Positions 7,307 through 14,801 of a stretch of DNA of 19,987 nucleotides are shown here, piece after piece; position 1 is the first letter of the stretch, and each line of letters begins with the position of its first letter. This stretch comes from Ruminococcus sp. UBA1394 (GTDB taxonomy: Bacteria > Bacillota > Clostridia > Oscillospirales > Ruminococcaceae). The notes beneath the pieces are model-generated. The model made no database searches and was not told the origin of the DNA. It was given only the letters and a program-made list of their open reading frames with translations. The stretch lies in assembly GCA_002305725.1 (NCBI GenBank), contig DBQM01000054.1, positions 1 to 19,987 on the forward strand. The letters run 5' to 3'. Position numbers and translations under genes: made by a program.

Positions 7307-7666
7307 ATGAGTAAAATTTTAATTGCTGACGATGCTGCATTTATGAGAATGATGGTTAAGGACTCACTTACAAAAAACGGATATACTGATATTGTTGAGG
7401 CTGCTGACGGCGAGATTGCCTGCAATCTTTACAGCTCAGAAAAGCCGGACCTTGTTATCATGGATATCACTATGCCTAACAAGACCGGTATTGAGGCACT
7501 CAGAGATATAAAGGCTGCCGACCCTTCAGCAAAAATAATCATGTGTTCCGCTATGGGACAGGAGGCTATGGTAGTTGAGGCTATCAAGCTGGGAGCTCTT
7601 GACTTTATCGTAAAGCCGTTCAAGCCGGAAAGAATTATTCAGGCAGTAAGCAAAGTGCTGGGGTAA
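7307..7666 (+). CDS. cheY: Chemotaxis response regulator CheY
   Basis: 119 aa, a single receiver domain with no output domain. The acidic pocket is D8/D9, the phosphoacceptor D53 (in MDITMP), the switch Ser/Thr position S81 and the conserved Lys K103 followed by Pro. It should be phosphorylated by CheA and bind the FliM N-terminal peptide. AAGGAG (7291-7296) precedes the ATG; the ATG at 7300 runs into a stop within five codons. The gene follows fliY after 37 bases, matching the fliM-fliY-cheY order of Bacillus and Clostridium flagellar operons. Confidence 0.95.
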   Translation: MSKILIADDAAFMRMMVKDSLTKNGYTDIVEAADGEIACNLYSSEKPDLVIMDITMPNKTGIEALRDIKAADPSAKIIMCSAMGQEAMVVEAIKLGALDFIVKPFKPERIIQAVSKVLG

Positions 7667-7674
7667 GGTGAAAA

Positions 7675-8301
7675 ATGGCATATAAAAATATTGATGAATT
7701 AAATCCTATGCACGTTGATGTTCTGACGGAACTTGGCAACATCGGCACAGGTAATGCCGCAACTTCTCTTGCGTCCTTTATGGGCAGGGAGGTTGATATT
7801 AATGTGCCTCATGTAAGAATACTGGGCTTCAACGAAATTGCTGAGTATGTCGGCGGTCCCGAAAATATAGTAATGGGCATGCTCATTAAAATTGACGGCG
7901 ACATCAACGGAATGATTCTTTATGTTTTTGACAACGATTTTATCGAAACCGTTATGAATGTATTTTTCGGAAAGAAATTTTCCTCATTTGGCGAACTTGA
8001 CGAAATGGAAAAGTCTGCTTTCTGCGAAATCGGAAATATCATGGCAAGCTCGTATGTAAATGCGCTTTCAAGCATGACAGGACTTTTTATTAATATTTCA
8101 ACTCCGTCCCTCTGCATTGATATGGCAGGAGCAATTCTCAGCGTCCCTTCCATTGAATTTGCAAGAGTCGGAAACAAGGTTTTGTTTATTGACGATTCTT
8201 TTGGTTTCGGCGACGGCGGAAACAAAGTTAAAAGCAATATGATACTTGTTCCTGAAATGGATTCTTTAAATAAACTTTTTGAAAAGCTTGGGGTAATGTA
8301 A
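7675..8301 (+). CDS. cheC: CheY-P phosphatase CheC
   Basis: 208 aa, the standard CheC size. Two phosphatase motifs are intact: D15/E19/N22/P45 and S114/E118/N121/P144, fitting [DS]x3Ex2Nx22P. CheC removes phosphate from CheY-P and binds CheD, which stimulates it and links phosphatase activity to receptor adaptation. AAGGTG lies just upstream of the ATG, 8 bases after the cheY stop. With the FliY-like protein next door, this operon encodes six potential CheC-type active sites. CheX is unlikely because the length and the paired motifs are those of CheC. Confidence 0.93.
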   Translation: MAYKNIDELNPMHVDVLTELGNIGTGNAATSLASFMGREVDINVPHVRILGFNEIAEYVGGPENIVMGMLIKIDGDINGMILYVFDNDFIETVMNVFFGKKFSSFGELDEMEKSAFCEIGNIMASSYVNALSSMTGLFINISTPSLCIDMAGAILSVPSIEFARVGNKVLFIDDSFGFGDGGNKVKSNMILVPEMDSLNKLFEKLGVM

Positions 8302-8302
8302 A

Positions 8303-8785
8303 ATGCAAAGTGTCATAAACATTGGGATATCTGATCTTAATGTTGCAAGTCCTCCGGGAGTGCTGGCTACATATGCGCTGGGTTCCTGCGTTGGTATATG
8401 TCTTCATGACAAAACGCACAATATCGGGGGACTGGCACATATAATGCTGCCGGACAGCAGAGAATCATCAAACGCTGCTGAAAATCTCAGAAGATATGCT
8501 GATACAGGTCTGGCTGAACTGATTGATACAATGAAAAGAAAAGGTGCGTCAGTTTCATGCATGACAGCTAAAATTGCCGGCGGTGCACAGATGTTCCAGA
8601 CACAGCTTAAAACCTTTAATATAGGTGAAAGAAACGTTGCAGCAGTAAAAAAACTGCTTGCAGATTACAGAATAAGGCTTATTGCAGAGGACACCGGCTC
8701 AAATTACGGGCGGACTGTTTTCTTTGATGTCGCAACAGGCATTATGCAGGTTAAATCTGTAACTAAAGGCGTTGTGAATTTATAA
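8303..8785 (+). CDS. cheD: Chemoreceptor glutamine deamidase CheD
   Basis: 160 aa. Catalytic residues are in place: C29 in LGSC, H46 in AHIMLP, and T23 shortly before the Cys, the Thr-His-Cys arrangement of the family. CheD deamidates specific receptor glutamines and exchanges partners with CheC. It starts one base after the cheC stop, which suggests translational coupling; the ribosome site (TGGGGT near 8289) is weak. It is the last gene of the fliM operon, before a strong terminator. Confidence 0.93.
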   Translation: MQSVINIGISDLNVASPPGVLATYALGSCVGICLHDKTHNIGGLAHIMLPDSRESSNAAENLRRYADTGLAELIDTMKRKGASVSCMTAKIAGGAQMFQTQLKTFNIGERNVAAVKKLLADYRIRLIAEDTGSNYGRTVFFDVATGIMQVKSVTKGVVNL

Positions 8786-8787
8786 AA

Positions 8788-8838
8788 ATAAAGCTTCGGA
8801 TTCCCGTATGAAACGGGGGTGTCCGAAGCTTTTTTATT
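8788..8838. terminator. Intrinsic terminator shared by cheD and the PocR chemoreceptor
   Basis: An 11-bp stem AAAGCTTCGGA/TCCGAAGCTTT (8790-8800 with 8822-8832) encloses a smaller CCCGT/ACGGG stem. It is followed by a T-run on the plus strand and preceded by an A-run, which is a U-run on the minus strand. It lies between two convergent genes and can work in both directions. Confidence 0.9.
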
Positions 8839-8851
8839 TGTATTTCTGATT

Positions 8852-9859
8852 TTATTTTTCAAGCATTTCGTTGAGAATACCGGAGAAATCATGAATGTTG
8901 TCTGTACATTCATTAATGGTTTTTCCTGTTTCTTTGATCTGGGAGTCAATCTGCTTGGTGAAATTGCTGATAGACATCATTGCGTCTTCGATCTTGTCAG
9001 CTGATTCCTTGCTTGTATCTGCAAGATTTCTGATTTCCTGGGTGATAACGCCGAAACCTTTTCCGCTTTCCTTTGCATGTGCAGCTTCTATGTATGCGTT
9101 AAAGCCAAGAATTCTTGTGTTGGTTGCGATATCCTGGATTACTTTTACAGTTTCCATTGCGGATTTTACCTTTGCAACTGAGTTCTGGGCCACTTCTTCA
9201 AGTGCATCGAATTCCTTCTGGAGCTTTTCCATGTTGTCCTGGTTCTGCCTGATAAGTGATTCGGCATTATGGATTTTAGCAACCAGACTGGCATTCTGAG
9301 TTGAAAGACCTGTACTGTTAAGCTTTTCGGCATAGCTGCTGTATGCGATTTTAGAAAGAACGTTTGCAATAGTACACAGGAAATCAGCAGCCATTTGAAT
9401 CTGATGCTGAGGAACGACCTTTACTTTTCTGAGTGCTCTGATGTACTGCTCCGGGTCAACGCCTATTTCCTGGGCGTATTTTCTGAATTTTTCCTCGTCA
9501 GCCGGTTCGGGAAGAACCTGTCCGCCGATAAAGGAGCCGATAAATTTTCCGTTTAACATAATAGGTGCTGCGAAATCAACAAGTCCTGCGTGACAGCGGT
9601 ATGTAGTTGCCCTGCCTGTCCTCATTGTGTTTTCACCGCCCTGCTTGTCGCATTTTTCGCATCTCTGACAGCCTGTGCGGGATTTTCTTGTAAGCTCCAT
9701 ACAGAAATCAGTAAAATTACTGCCCTGTGTCACAGCCACACCATTTTCATCAGTTGTAAGGGCGGCCATACCTGTTGCATTTGAAAATCCGTCCTGTATA
9801 TCCTGTAAAGTTTTAACGTCAATAAGATCGGTAAGCTTTAAATCATCAAGTTCTATCAT
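8852..9859 (-). CDS. Soluble chemoreceptor with PocR sensory domain
   Basis: 335 aa with no membrane segment, so cytoplasmic. Residues 1-180 match the PocR ligand-binding domain, a PAS-like fold: GCQRCEKCD (63-71) and YRCHAGL (87-93) are its hallmark, with cysteines C53, C64, C67, C70 and C89, and FIGSFIGGQVLPEP (107-119) is also typical. PocR domains are known from regulators of propanediol and other small-molecule metabolism; the ligand here is unknown. Residues 195-335 are a shortened MCP signalling domain with a diverged tip, ILGFNAYIEAAHAKESGKGF (250-269), in place of ILALNAAVEAARAG. The ribosome site GGAGGA (9871-9866) is 6 bases from the ATG. It is transcribed alone, between the two switch/chemotaxis operons. 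Confidence 0.85.
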   Translation of the reverse strand: MIELDDLKLTDLIDVKTLQDIQDGFSNATGMAALTTDENGVAVTQGSNFTDFCMELTRKSRTGCQRCEKCDKQGGENTMRTGRATTYRCHAGLVDFAAPIMLNGKFIGSFIGGQVLPEPADEEKFRKYAQEIGVDPEQYIRALRKVKVVPQHQIQMAADFLCTIANVLSKIAYSSYAEKLNSTGLSTQNASLVAKIHNAESLIRQNQDNMEKLQKEFDALEEVAQNSVAKVKSAMETVKVIQDIATNTRILGFNAYIEAAHAKESGKGFGVITQEIRNLADTSKESADKIEDAMMSISNFTKQIDSQIKETGKTINECTDNIHDFSGILNEMLEK

Positions 9860-9891
9860 GATATGTCCTCCGTTAATTTGTATATACTATT

Positions 9892-9920
9892 ATTTTATGC
9901 TATTTGAGTTAATTTGTCAA
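9892..9920 (-). promoter_or_regulatory. Promoter of the PocR chemoreceptor gene
   Basis: On the minus strand, TTGACA (9920-9915) and TAAAAT (9897-9892) are 17 bases apart. The -35 overlaps one copy of a direct repeat beginning TTTGAGTTAA (9903). Confidence 0.7.
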
Positions 9921-9972
9921 TAGATTTCATGTAATTTATCTATTTTTTCAGTGATTTTTTTGAGTTAAACTG

Positions 9973-10011
9973 GTCAATGCACTTGACAATCCCGAATATA
10001 TTTTGTATAAT
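9973..10011 (+). promoter_or_regulatory. Perfect-consensus promoter far upstream of fliG, with an overlapping palindrome
   Basis: TTGACA (9983-9988) and TATAAT (10006-10011) are 17 bases apart, an exact sigma-70 consensus. The inverted repeat GTCAA-N5-TTGAC (9973-9987) covers the -35, which suggests an operator. Transcription would begin near 10018, about 220 bases before fliG. Confidence 0.6.
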
Positions 10012-10017
10012 ATCAAC

Positions 10018-10160
10018 AGATTCAAAAGCGAAAATGATATTCTGACTGACTGCCGGGTTTTTGATGCGGCTTTTGATAATTAGCGAATTTTCATATTTAA
10101 CAGACGTTTTGAACAAATTTTTTTGATATTTTTGTGCATTCGATGTCGGTTTAAATAAAA
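10018..10160 (+). promoter_or_regulatory. Possible untranslated leader or small RNA upstream of fliG
   Basis: There is no ORF of note. CAAAAGC (10023-10029) can pair with GCTTTTG (10069-10075), while GCCG (10052-10055) can pair with CGGC (10067-10070) just before a TTTTG stretch. The two pairings share bases 10069-10070 and are mutually exclusive, as in an attenuator, but the stems are short. It matches no riboswitch class I know. Confidence 0.25.
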
Positions 10161-10167
10161 AATAGTA

Positions 10168-10196
10168 TTGTCAAATTGCAGAAAATATGATATAAT
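10168..10196 (+). promoter_or_regulatory. Proximal promoter of the fliG operon
   Basis: TTGTCA (10168-10173) and TATAAT (10191-10196) are 17 bases apart, with TGA before the -10 (extended -10). The start point should be near 10203, about 38 bases before the fliG ATG. Confidence 0.75.
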
Positions 10197-10240
10197 TAAA
10201 TTTACAAAATATGTTCTATAGCTTTTCGGGAGGAAAATAA

Positions 10241-11257
10241 ATGAAAGAATCATCGTCATCAGAAGAAAAATTATCTTCTGCAAGCAAAGCTGCGGCATTT
10301 ATTGTCGCACTCGGAGAGGATACGGCAGCAGAAGTATATAAGCATCTGAATGATGAAGAAATTGAAGAACTCTCCCTTGAGATCGCAAGTATTGACAATC
10401 TTAGTCAGGATCAGATCAAGGAAATCATGGACGAGTTTTATGAGCTTTTTATTACTCAGAAGCTTATAGCAGAGGGCGGTCAGACATATTCTTACAATGT
10501 TCTTGTCAGTGCATTCGGCAAAGATAAGGCAAAAGCCATAATGGAGAGAATACATAATTCCAACCGTGCTTTTGAATTCCTTAAAAATGTTGATTACAAG
10601 AGCATTCTGACAATGCTCCAGAATGAACTTCCGCAGACGATTGCCTGTGTTCTTTCTCATATAAGCTCTAAAAAATCAGCTCAGATCCTTGCGGAATTTC
10701 CTAATGACCTTCAGGTTGAAATATTCAGGCGAATTGCTGATCTGGACAGTATATCCCCTGAAGTTGTAAGAAGTGTTGAGGAAATCATGGCTGAAAAATT
10801 AAGCTCAGATGCTTCAGTTAATGTGGTTGATTTCGGCGGCGTGAATTATCTTGCTGATGTCATGAACAATCTCGATATGAGAACGGAAAAAACCATCATG
10901 GAAGAGCTTAATGAAACTGATCCTGAACTCGTTGATGAGATCCAGAAGCTGATGTTTGTATTTGATGATATCGCTAATCTTGATAACCGTGAGATCCAGA
11001 CATTCCTCAGAGAATGCGATACAAAGGATATTACAATTGCTCTCAAGGCTGCAAGTCCGGATGTTGTAAAGGTTATTCTCGGCAATATGTCACAGCGTCA
11101 GCAGGAAACTGTCAAGACAGATATGCAGTATCTCCACAATGTTCGTATGCGTGATGTTGAAGAGGCACAGAGAAAGATCATTGCTGTTATCAGAAAGCTT
11201 GAGGAAACCGGAGAAATTGTTATGTCCAAGGGCGGTCTTGATGAAATAATTCCGTAA
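10241..11257 (+). CDS. fliG: Flagellar motor switch protein FliG
   Basis: 338 aa, the usual FliG length and three-domain build: N-terminal (about 12-105), middle (about 115-190) and C-terminal torque domain (about 200-330). Visible motifs are the G79/G80 Tyr-rich segment, the middle-domain EHPQ motif here as ELPQ (129-132), the GG hinge (199-200) and MFVF (238-241). The conserved DDR of the torque helix reads DNR (248-250). FliG normally sits on FliF at the membrane and meets the MotA stator through its C-terminal helix. GGGAGG (10228-10233) is 7 bases from the ATG. It is unusual for fliG to head a chemotaxis operon, since it normally lies between fliF and fliH. Confidence 0.93.
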   Translation: MKESSSSEEKLSSASKAAAFIVALGEDTAAEVYKHLNDEEIEELSLEIASIDNLSQDQIKEIMDEFYELFITQKLIAEGGQTYSYNVLVSAFGKDKAKAIMERIHNSNRAFEFLKNVDYKSILTMLQNELPQTIACVLSHISSKKSAQILAEFPNDLQVEIFRRIADLDSISPEVVRSVEEIMAEKLSSDASVNVVDFGGVNYLADVMNNLDMRTEKTIMEELNETDPELVDEIQKLMFVFDDIANLDNREIQTFLRECDTKDITIALKAASPDVVKVILGNMSQRQQETVKTDMQYLHNVRMRDVEEAQRKIIAVIRKLEETGEIVMSKGGLDEIIP

Positions 11258-11312
11258 CAAATGATTTATAAAATAAAAACAAAACAAAAAAATAACAGGC
11301 AGGTGTAAGATT

Positions 11313-13478
11313 ATGAGCAGATTTGAATCGGGTATGGAAAGTATGGTGGATATGTTTATCTATGAGTCCACCTCATTGCTTGAACAGCTTGATCAGATTA
11401 TGATGAAAACAGAAAGCAACAATAAATTTGATGAAGAAGACATTAACGAAATATTCCGTATAATGCACACCATAAAAGGCAGCTCGGCTATGATGGGGCT
11501 GGAAAATATGTCCACTCTTGCTCACCGCATGGAGGATATGTTTTTCATAATCAGAGAGGAAAAACCGGTTATAGAATCAATCGAAACTCTTTATGATATC
11601 GTATTCTCATCCTCAGATCTGCTTAAAGCGGAAATTGAACTGCTGCAGGATGATGATTCCGTCCCGACAGATTTCAGCGCACAGATCAAAAAAATCGAGG
11701 ATTTTGTAGTTTATCTGAAAACAGGAAAAATGCCGGGTGCTGAAGATACACCGGTATCGGAGAAATCTGAACAGCCGGCAGAGGACGAACAGCCGCAGGG
11801 ACAGGCGGAAAATTCAGCGTCAGCTGATATGGTGAGAATCCGTGTGTTCTTTGAGGACAACTGCGAAATGGAAAACCTCAGAGCGCTGCTGCTTGTAAAC
11901 AAGATATCAGAATATTGCCGTGAACTGAAATATGAACCGGCTTCAATTGAAACTGATTCCTCAACTGCAAAGCAGATAATTGAAAACGGATTTCTTATCA
12001 TGTTCAATGCTGATGAAGAGGATTATCAGCACATCATCAGAGAAATTGAGGACGCTATAAACGTAAAGTCCTATGAAATAGTTGAAGATGAGGAAATACC
12101 GGCAGCTGCAGAGGAAGCAGCCGCACCTGCGCCGGAAACTCAGAAAGCAGAGCCGGCACCGGAGCAGAAAAAAAATGCGCCGGAAGCAGCTGTCAGTGAG
12201 AAACCTGCTGAAAAGCCAAAAACCGAAGCGCCGACACCTGCACAGACAGCCGAACAGATCAACAATAAGCTTGCGCAGAAGAACAATCATGCGTCAAAGG
12301 GCAAGCAGAGCCTTATCAGCGTTAACCTGAACAAGCTTGACCAGCTGCTGGATATGGTCGGCGAAATAGTAATCGCAGAGGCTATGGTTACCTCAAACCC
12401 TGACCTTAAAGGACTTAAACTTGATGGCTTCCAGAAAGCGTCAAGACAGCTCAGAAAGCTGACTGACGAACTGCAGGACATTGTAATGTCTATCCGAATG
12501 GTTCCTCTTTCGGGCGTATTCAACAAAATGACACGAATCGTCCGTGATATGAAGGTAAAGCTCGGCAAGGACGTTGACCTTGTGTTCGAGGGCGAGGAAA
12601 CCGAGGTTGACAAGAGCATTATTGATAATCTCAATGACCCTCTTATGCACATGGTAAGAAACTCCATGGATCACGGTATTGAATCGTCCCAGGAGGAGAG
12701 AATCGCAAAAGGAAAGCCTGCAAAGGGTACGATAACACTTTCTGCTTATAATTCTTCGGGTGAAGTTATAATCGTTGTTTCGGACGACGGCGGCGGAATC
12801 GACTGCCAGCGTGTTATGGAAAAGGCAAAGGCAAACGGTCTGCTGACAAAGCCGGAGGAGGAATATACCGACAAGGAAATCTTCAATATGGTTATGCTGC
12901 CGGGATTCTCAACCAATACTGAGGTTACGGAGTATTCCGGAAGAGGCGTCGGCATGGACGTTGTAAGAAAGAGTATCGAAAAAATCGGCGGTACTGTTTC
13001 TGTTGACAGCAAGCAGGGAGAGGGCACTAACTTTATCATAAAAATCCCGCTTTCACTTGCCATTGTTGACGGTATTGAAGTATCTGTCGGCTCTTCTATC
13101 TTTACGATTCCTATAAATTCAATCAAGGAATTTATAAAGCTTAAAGAAAATCAGCTGTTTTACGATACCTCCAAAAAGGAAATCGTTAAAATCAGAAATA
13201 AATGCTATCCGCTTATCAGACTGCACGAGTTTTACGGCCTTGAGCCTAAATCCCATGATATTTATGACGGAGTTGTTGTTCTGGTTGAGTCTGAGGGCAA
13301 GAGTGCCTGCATTCTTGTGGACGAGCTTATCGGTGAACAGCAGGTAGTTGTAAAACCGTTCTCGCCGATGTTCAACCGCTACAATATCAAGCAGAAGGGT
13401 ATGTCCGGCTGTACAATTCTCGGCGACGGCAGTATTACAATTATTCTTGATATCAGCAACATTATTTTTGACAACTGA
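11313..13478 (+). CDS. cheA: Chemotaxis histidine kinase CheA
   Basis: 721 aa. The Hpt (P1) domain covers about 1-105, with phosphorylated H52 in MHTIKGSSA. A Glu/Pro/Gln linker follows, then a P2-type CheY/CheB-docking domain (about 172-262) and a long Ala/Pro/Glu/Lys-rich linker (about 263-325). P3 dimerisation begins with NLNKLDQLLDMVGE (about 335). In the P4 ATPase domain, the N-box DPLMHMVRNSMDHGI (about 442-456), DDGGGI and GRGVGMDVV are all intact. The P5 CheW-like domain occupies about 576-721. All catalytic motifs are kept, so it should be an active kinase that phosphorylates CheY and CheB under receptor control. It lies 55 bases after fliG in the same direction; AGGTG (11301-11305) is its ribosome site. 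Confidence 0.96.
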   Translation: MSRFESGMESMVDMFIYESTSLLEQLDQIMMKTESNNKFDEEDINEIFRIMHTIKGSSAMMGLENMSTLAHRMEDMFFIIREEKPVIESIETLYDIVFSSSDLLKAEIELLQDDDSVPTDFSAQIKKIEDFVVYLKTGKMPGAEDTPVSEKSEQPAEDEQPQGQAENSASADMVRIRVFFEDNCEMENLRALLLVNKISEYCRELKYEPASIETDSSTAKQIIENGFLIMFNADEEDYQHIIREIEDAINVKSYEIVEDEEIPAAAEEAAAPAPETQKAEPAPEQKKNAPEAAVSEKPAEKPKTEAPTPAQTAEQINNKLAQKNNHASKGKQSLISVNLNKLDQLLDMVGEIVIAEAMVTSNPDLKGLKLDGFQKASRQLRKLTDELQDIVMSIRMVPLSGVFNKMTRIVRDMKVKLGKDVDLVFEGEETEVDKSIIDNLNDPLMHMVRNSMDHGIESSQEERIAKGKPAKGTITLSAYNSSGEVIIVVSDDGGGIDCQRVMEKAKANGLLTKPEEEYTDKEIFNMVMLPGFSTNTEVTEYSGRGVGMDVVRKSIEKIGGTVSVDSKQGEGTNFIIKIPLSLAIVDGIEVSVGSSIFTIPINSIKEFIKLKENQLFYDTSKKEIVKIRNKCYPLIRLHEFYGLEPKSHDIYDGVVVLVESEGKSACILVDELIGEQQVVVKPFSPMFNRYNIKQKGMSGCTILGDGSITIILDISNIIFDN

Positions 13479-13496
13479 TGAAACGGGGTGAAAACT

Positions 13497-13964
13497 ATGG
13501 CTAATGAAGCTTTTGTACAATCGTCTAAAAACGATTTCAACATAAACGGCGGACAGATCCTGCTTTTTTACATTGATGATATCCTTTACGGAATTGAAAT
13601 ACAGTATGTTACTGAAATAATCGGAATGCAGCCTATAACAGTTGTTCCGGGAGTTCCGGAATTTATCAAGGGCGTTATAAATATCAGAGGCAAGGTCGTA
13701 CCGGTAATAAGTATCAGACATAAAATCAATCAGCCGGAAATTCCTTACGATGAAAAAACCTGTATTATCGTTGTGGAGCTTGACGAGCTGACTGTTGGAC
13801 TTATCGTTGACCGTGTCCGTGAGATAACAACAGTTCTGCCGACTTATACCTGTTCTGCACCGGACTTCAAGAGTGTGAACCAGAATCAGTACATTCAGAG
13901 CATTATTGATTCAAACGGCGAGATCAAACAGCTGCTTGACATACATAAAATGATACTGGAGTAA
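13497..13964 (+). CDS. cheW: Chemotaxis adaptor CheW (first copy)
   Basis: 155 aa from the ATG at 13497. The GTG at 13488 overlaps the ribosome site GGGGTG (13485-13490) and is rejected. A single CheW domain (about 18-150) shows the typical pattern: the FYIDDILYGIEIQYVTEI strand pair, VPGVPEFIKGVINIRGKVVP (about 50-69) and GLIVDRVREI. CheW joins receptors to CheA in the signalling array. It lies 18 bases after cheA and 7 bases before cheR. A second, longer cheW closes the same operon. Confidence 0.94.
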   Translation: MANEAFVQSSKNDFNINGGQILLFYIDDILYGIEIQYVTEIIGMQPITVVPGVPEFIKGVINIRGKVVPVISIRHKINQPEIPYDEKTCIIVVELDELTVGLIVDRVREITTVLPTYTCSAPDFKSVNQNQYIQSIIDSNGEIKQLLDIHKMILE

Positions 13965-13971
13965 ATCTGAC

Positions 13972-14781
13972 ATGGCAATTAAAATAACTGACGCTGAATT
14001 TAACAGACTTATTAATTTTATGCATTCGACATACGGCATTGATCTCAGCAAAAAGCGTATACTTATTGAAGGACGTCTTTCAAATATGCTGACGGAAAAG
14101 GGTTTTACCAATTATAATCAGTATCTCGACAGCGTATTTGCAGATAAATCGGGGCGTGAAACTGTTGAACTTGTAAACAAGCTTACAACCAATCACACTT
14201 ATTTTATGCGTGAGCCTCAGCATTTTGATTTTATGAGGACAGTATTTCTTCCGTATATTGAGGAAAATGTAAAGGACAGAGATGTAAGAATATGGTGTGC
14301 GGCGTCATCTTCGGGAGAAGAACCGTACACGATAGCTATGACTATTGACGATTATTTCGGGTCGAGGAGATTAGGCTGGGATCTGAGGATCCTTGCAACT
14401 GATATTTCAACAAGGGTTCTGCAGAAAGCTAAAAACGCAGTTTATCCGGCTGAAGCCTTAAACGCTCTTCCTGAAAAATGGAAAACGAAATATTTTACAC
14501 GAAATACCGATGGAACATATACAGTAATTGACAGGATAAGGAAAGAGGTCATATACAAGGAATTCAATCTTATGGATAAAATTGTATATAAAAAGCCTTT
14601 TGACCTTATATTCTGCCGTAATGTTATGATTTATTTTGATGCTCAGACAAAGGACGCTCTGGTTGAAAGATTCTATGACGCCTCCAAAAACGGCGCATAT
14701 CTTTTTATCGGACACGCCGAAACTGTTTCAAAGAAATCAAGATACAGGTTTGTTCAGCCTGCCATTTACCAGAAAAAGTGA
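13972..14781 (+). CDS. cheR: Chemoreceptor methyltransferase CheR
   Basis: 269 aa, the standard CheR length. An N-terminal helical domain (about 5-70) precedes the SAM-dependent catalytic domain, with LTTNHTYFMREPQHF (71-85), the SAM-binding segment WCAASSSGEEPYT (108-120), the acidic motif ATDIS (142-146) and FCRNVMIYFD (214-223). It methylates glutamates on chemoreceptors using S-adenosylmethionine, opposed by CheB. Position 79 is Met in a place where I would expect Phe (FFR); this is conservative. GGAG (13958-13961) overlaps the cheW stop and serves as the ribosome site. Confidence 0.95.
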   Translation: MAIKITDAEFNRLINFMHSTYGIDLSKKRILIEGRLSNMLTEKGFTNYNQYLDSVFADKSGRETVELVNKLTTNHTYFMREPQHFDFMRTVFLPYIEENVKDRDVRIWCAASSSGEEPYTIAMTIDDYFGSRRLGWDLRILATDISTRVLQKAKNAVYPAEALNALPEKWKTKYFTRNTDGTYTVIDRIRKEVIYKEFNLMDKIVYKKPFDLIFCRNVMIYFDAQTKDALVERFYDASKNGAYLFIGHAETVSKKSRYRFVQPAIYQKK

Positions 14782-14801
14782 GAGAAGGGGGATTTTGCGA
14801 T

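Noticed and set aside
9675..9923. Open frame running through the PocR receptor and its promoter region
   Set aside because: It is antisense to a clear gene, and its end is random AT-rich sequence.
4100..10240. Sigma-28 (SigD) type promoters before fliM, fliG or the receptors
   Set aside because: I looked for TAAA-N15-GCCGATAA-like motifs and found none; all promoters seen are of the main sigma type.
14778..14801. GTG start for cheB overlapping the cheR stop
   Set aside because: No ribosome site precedes it, and the extra eight residues do not belong to the receiver domain; the ATG at 14802 has AAGGGGG upstream.
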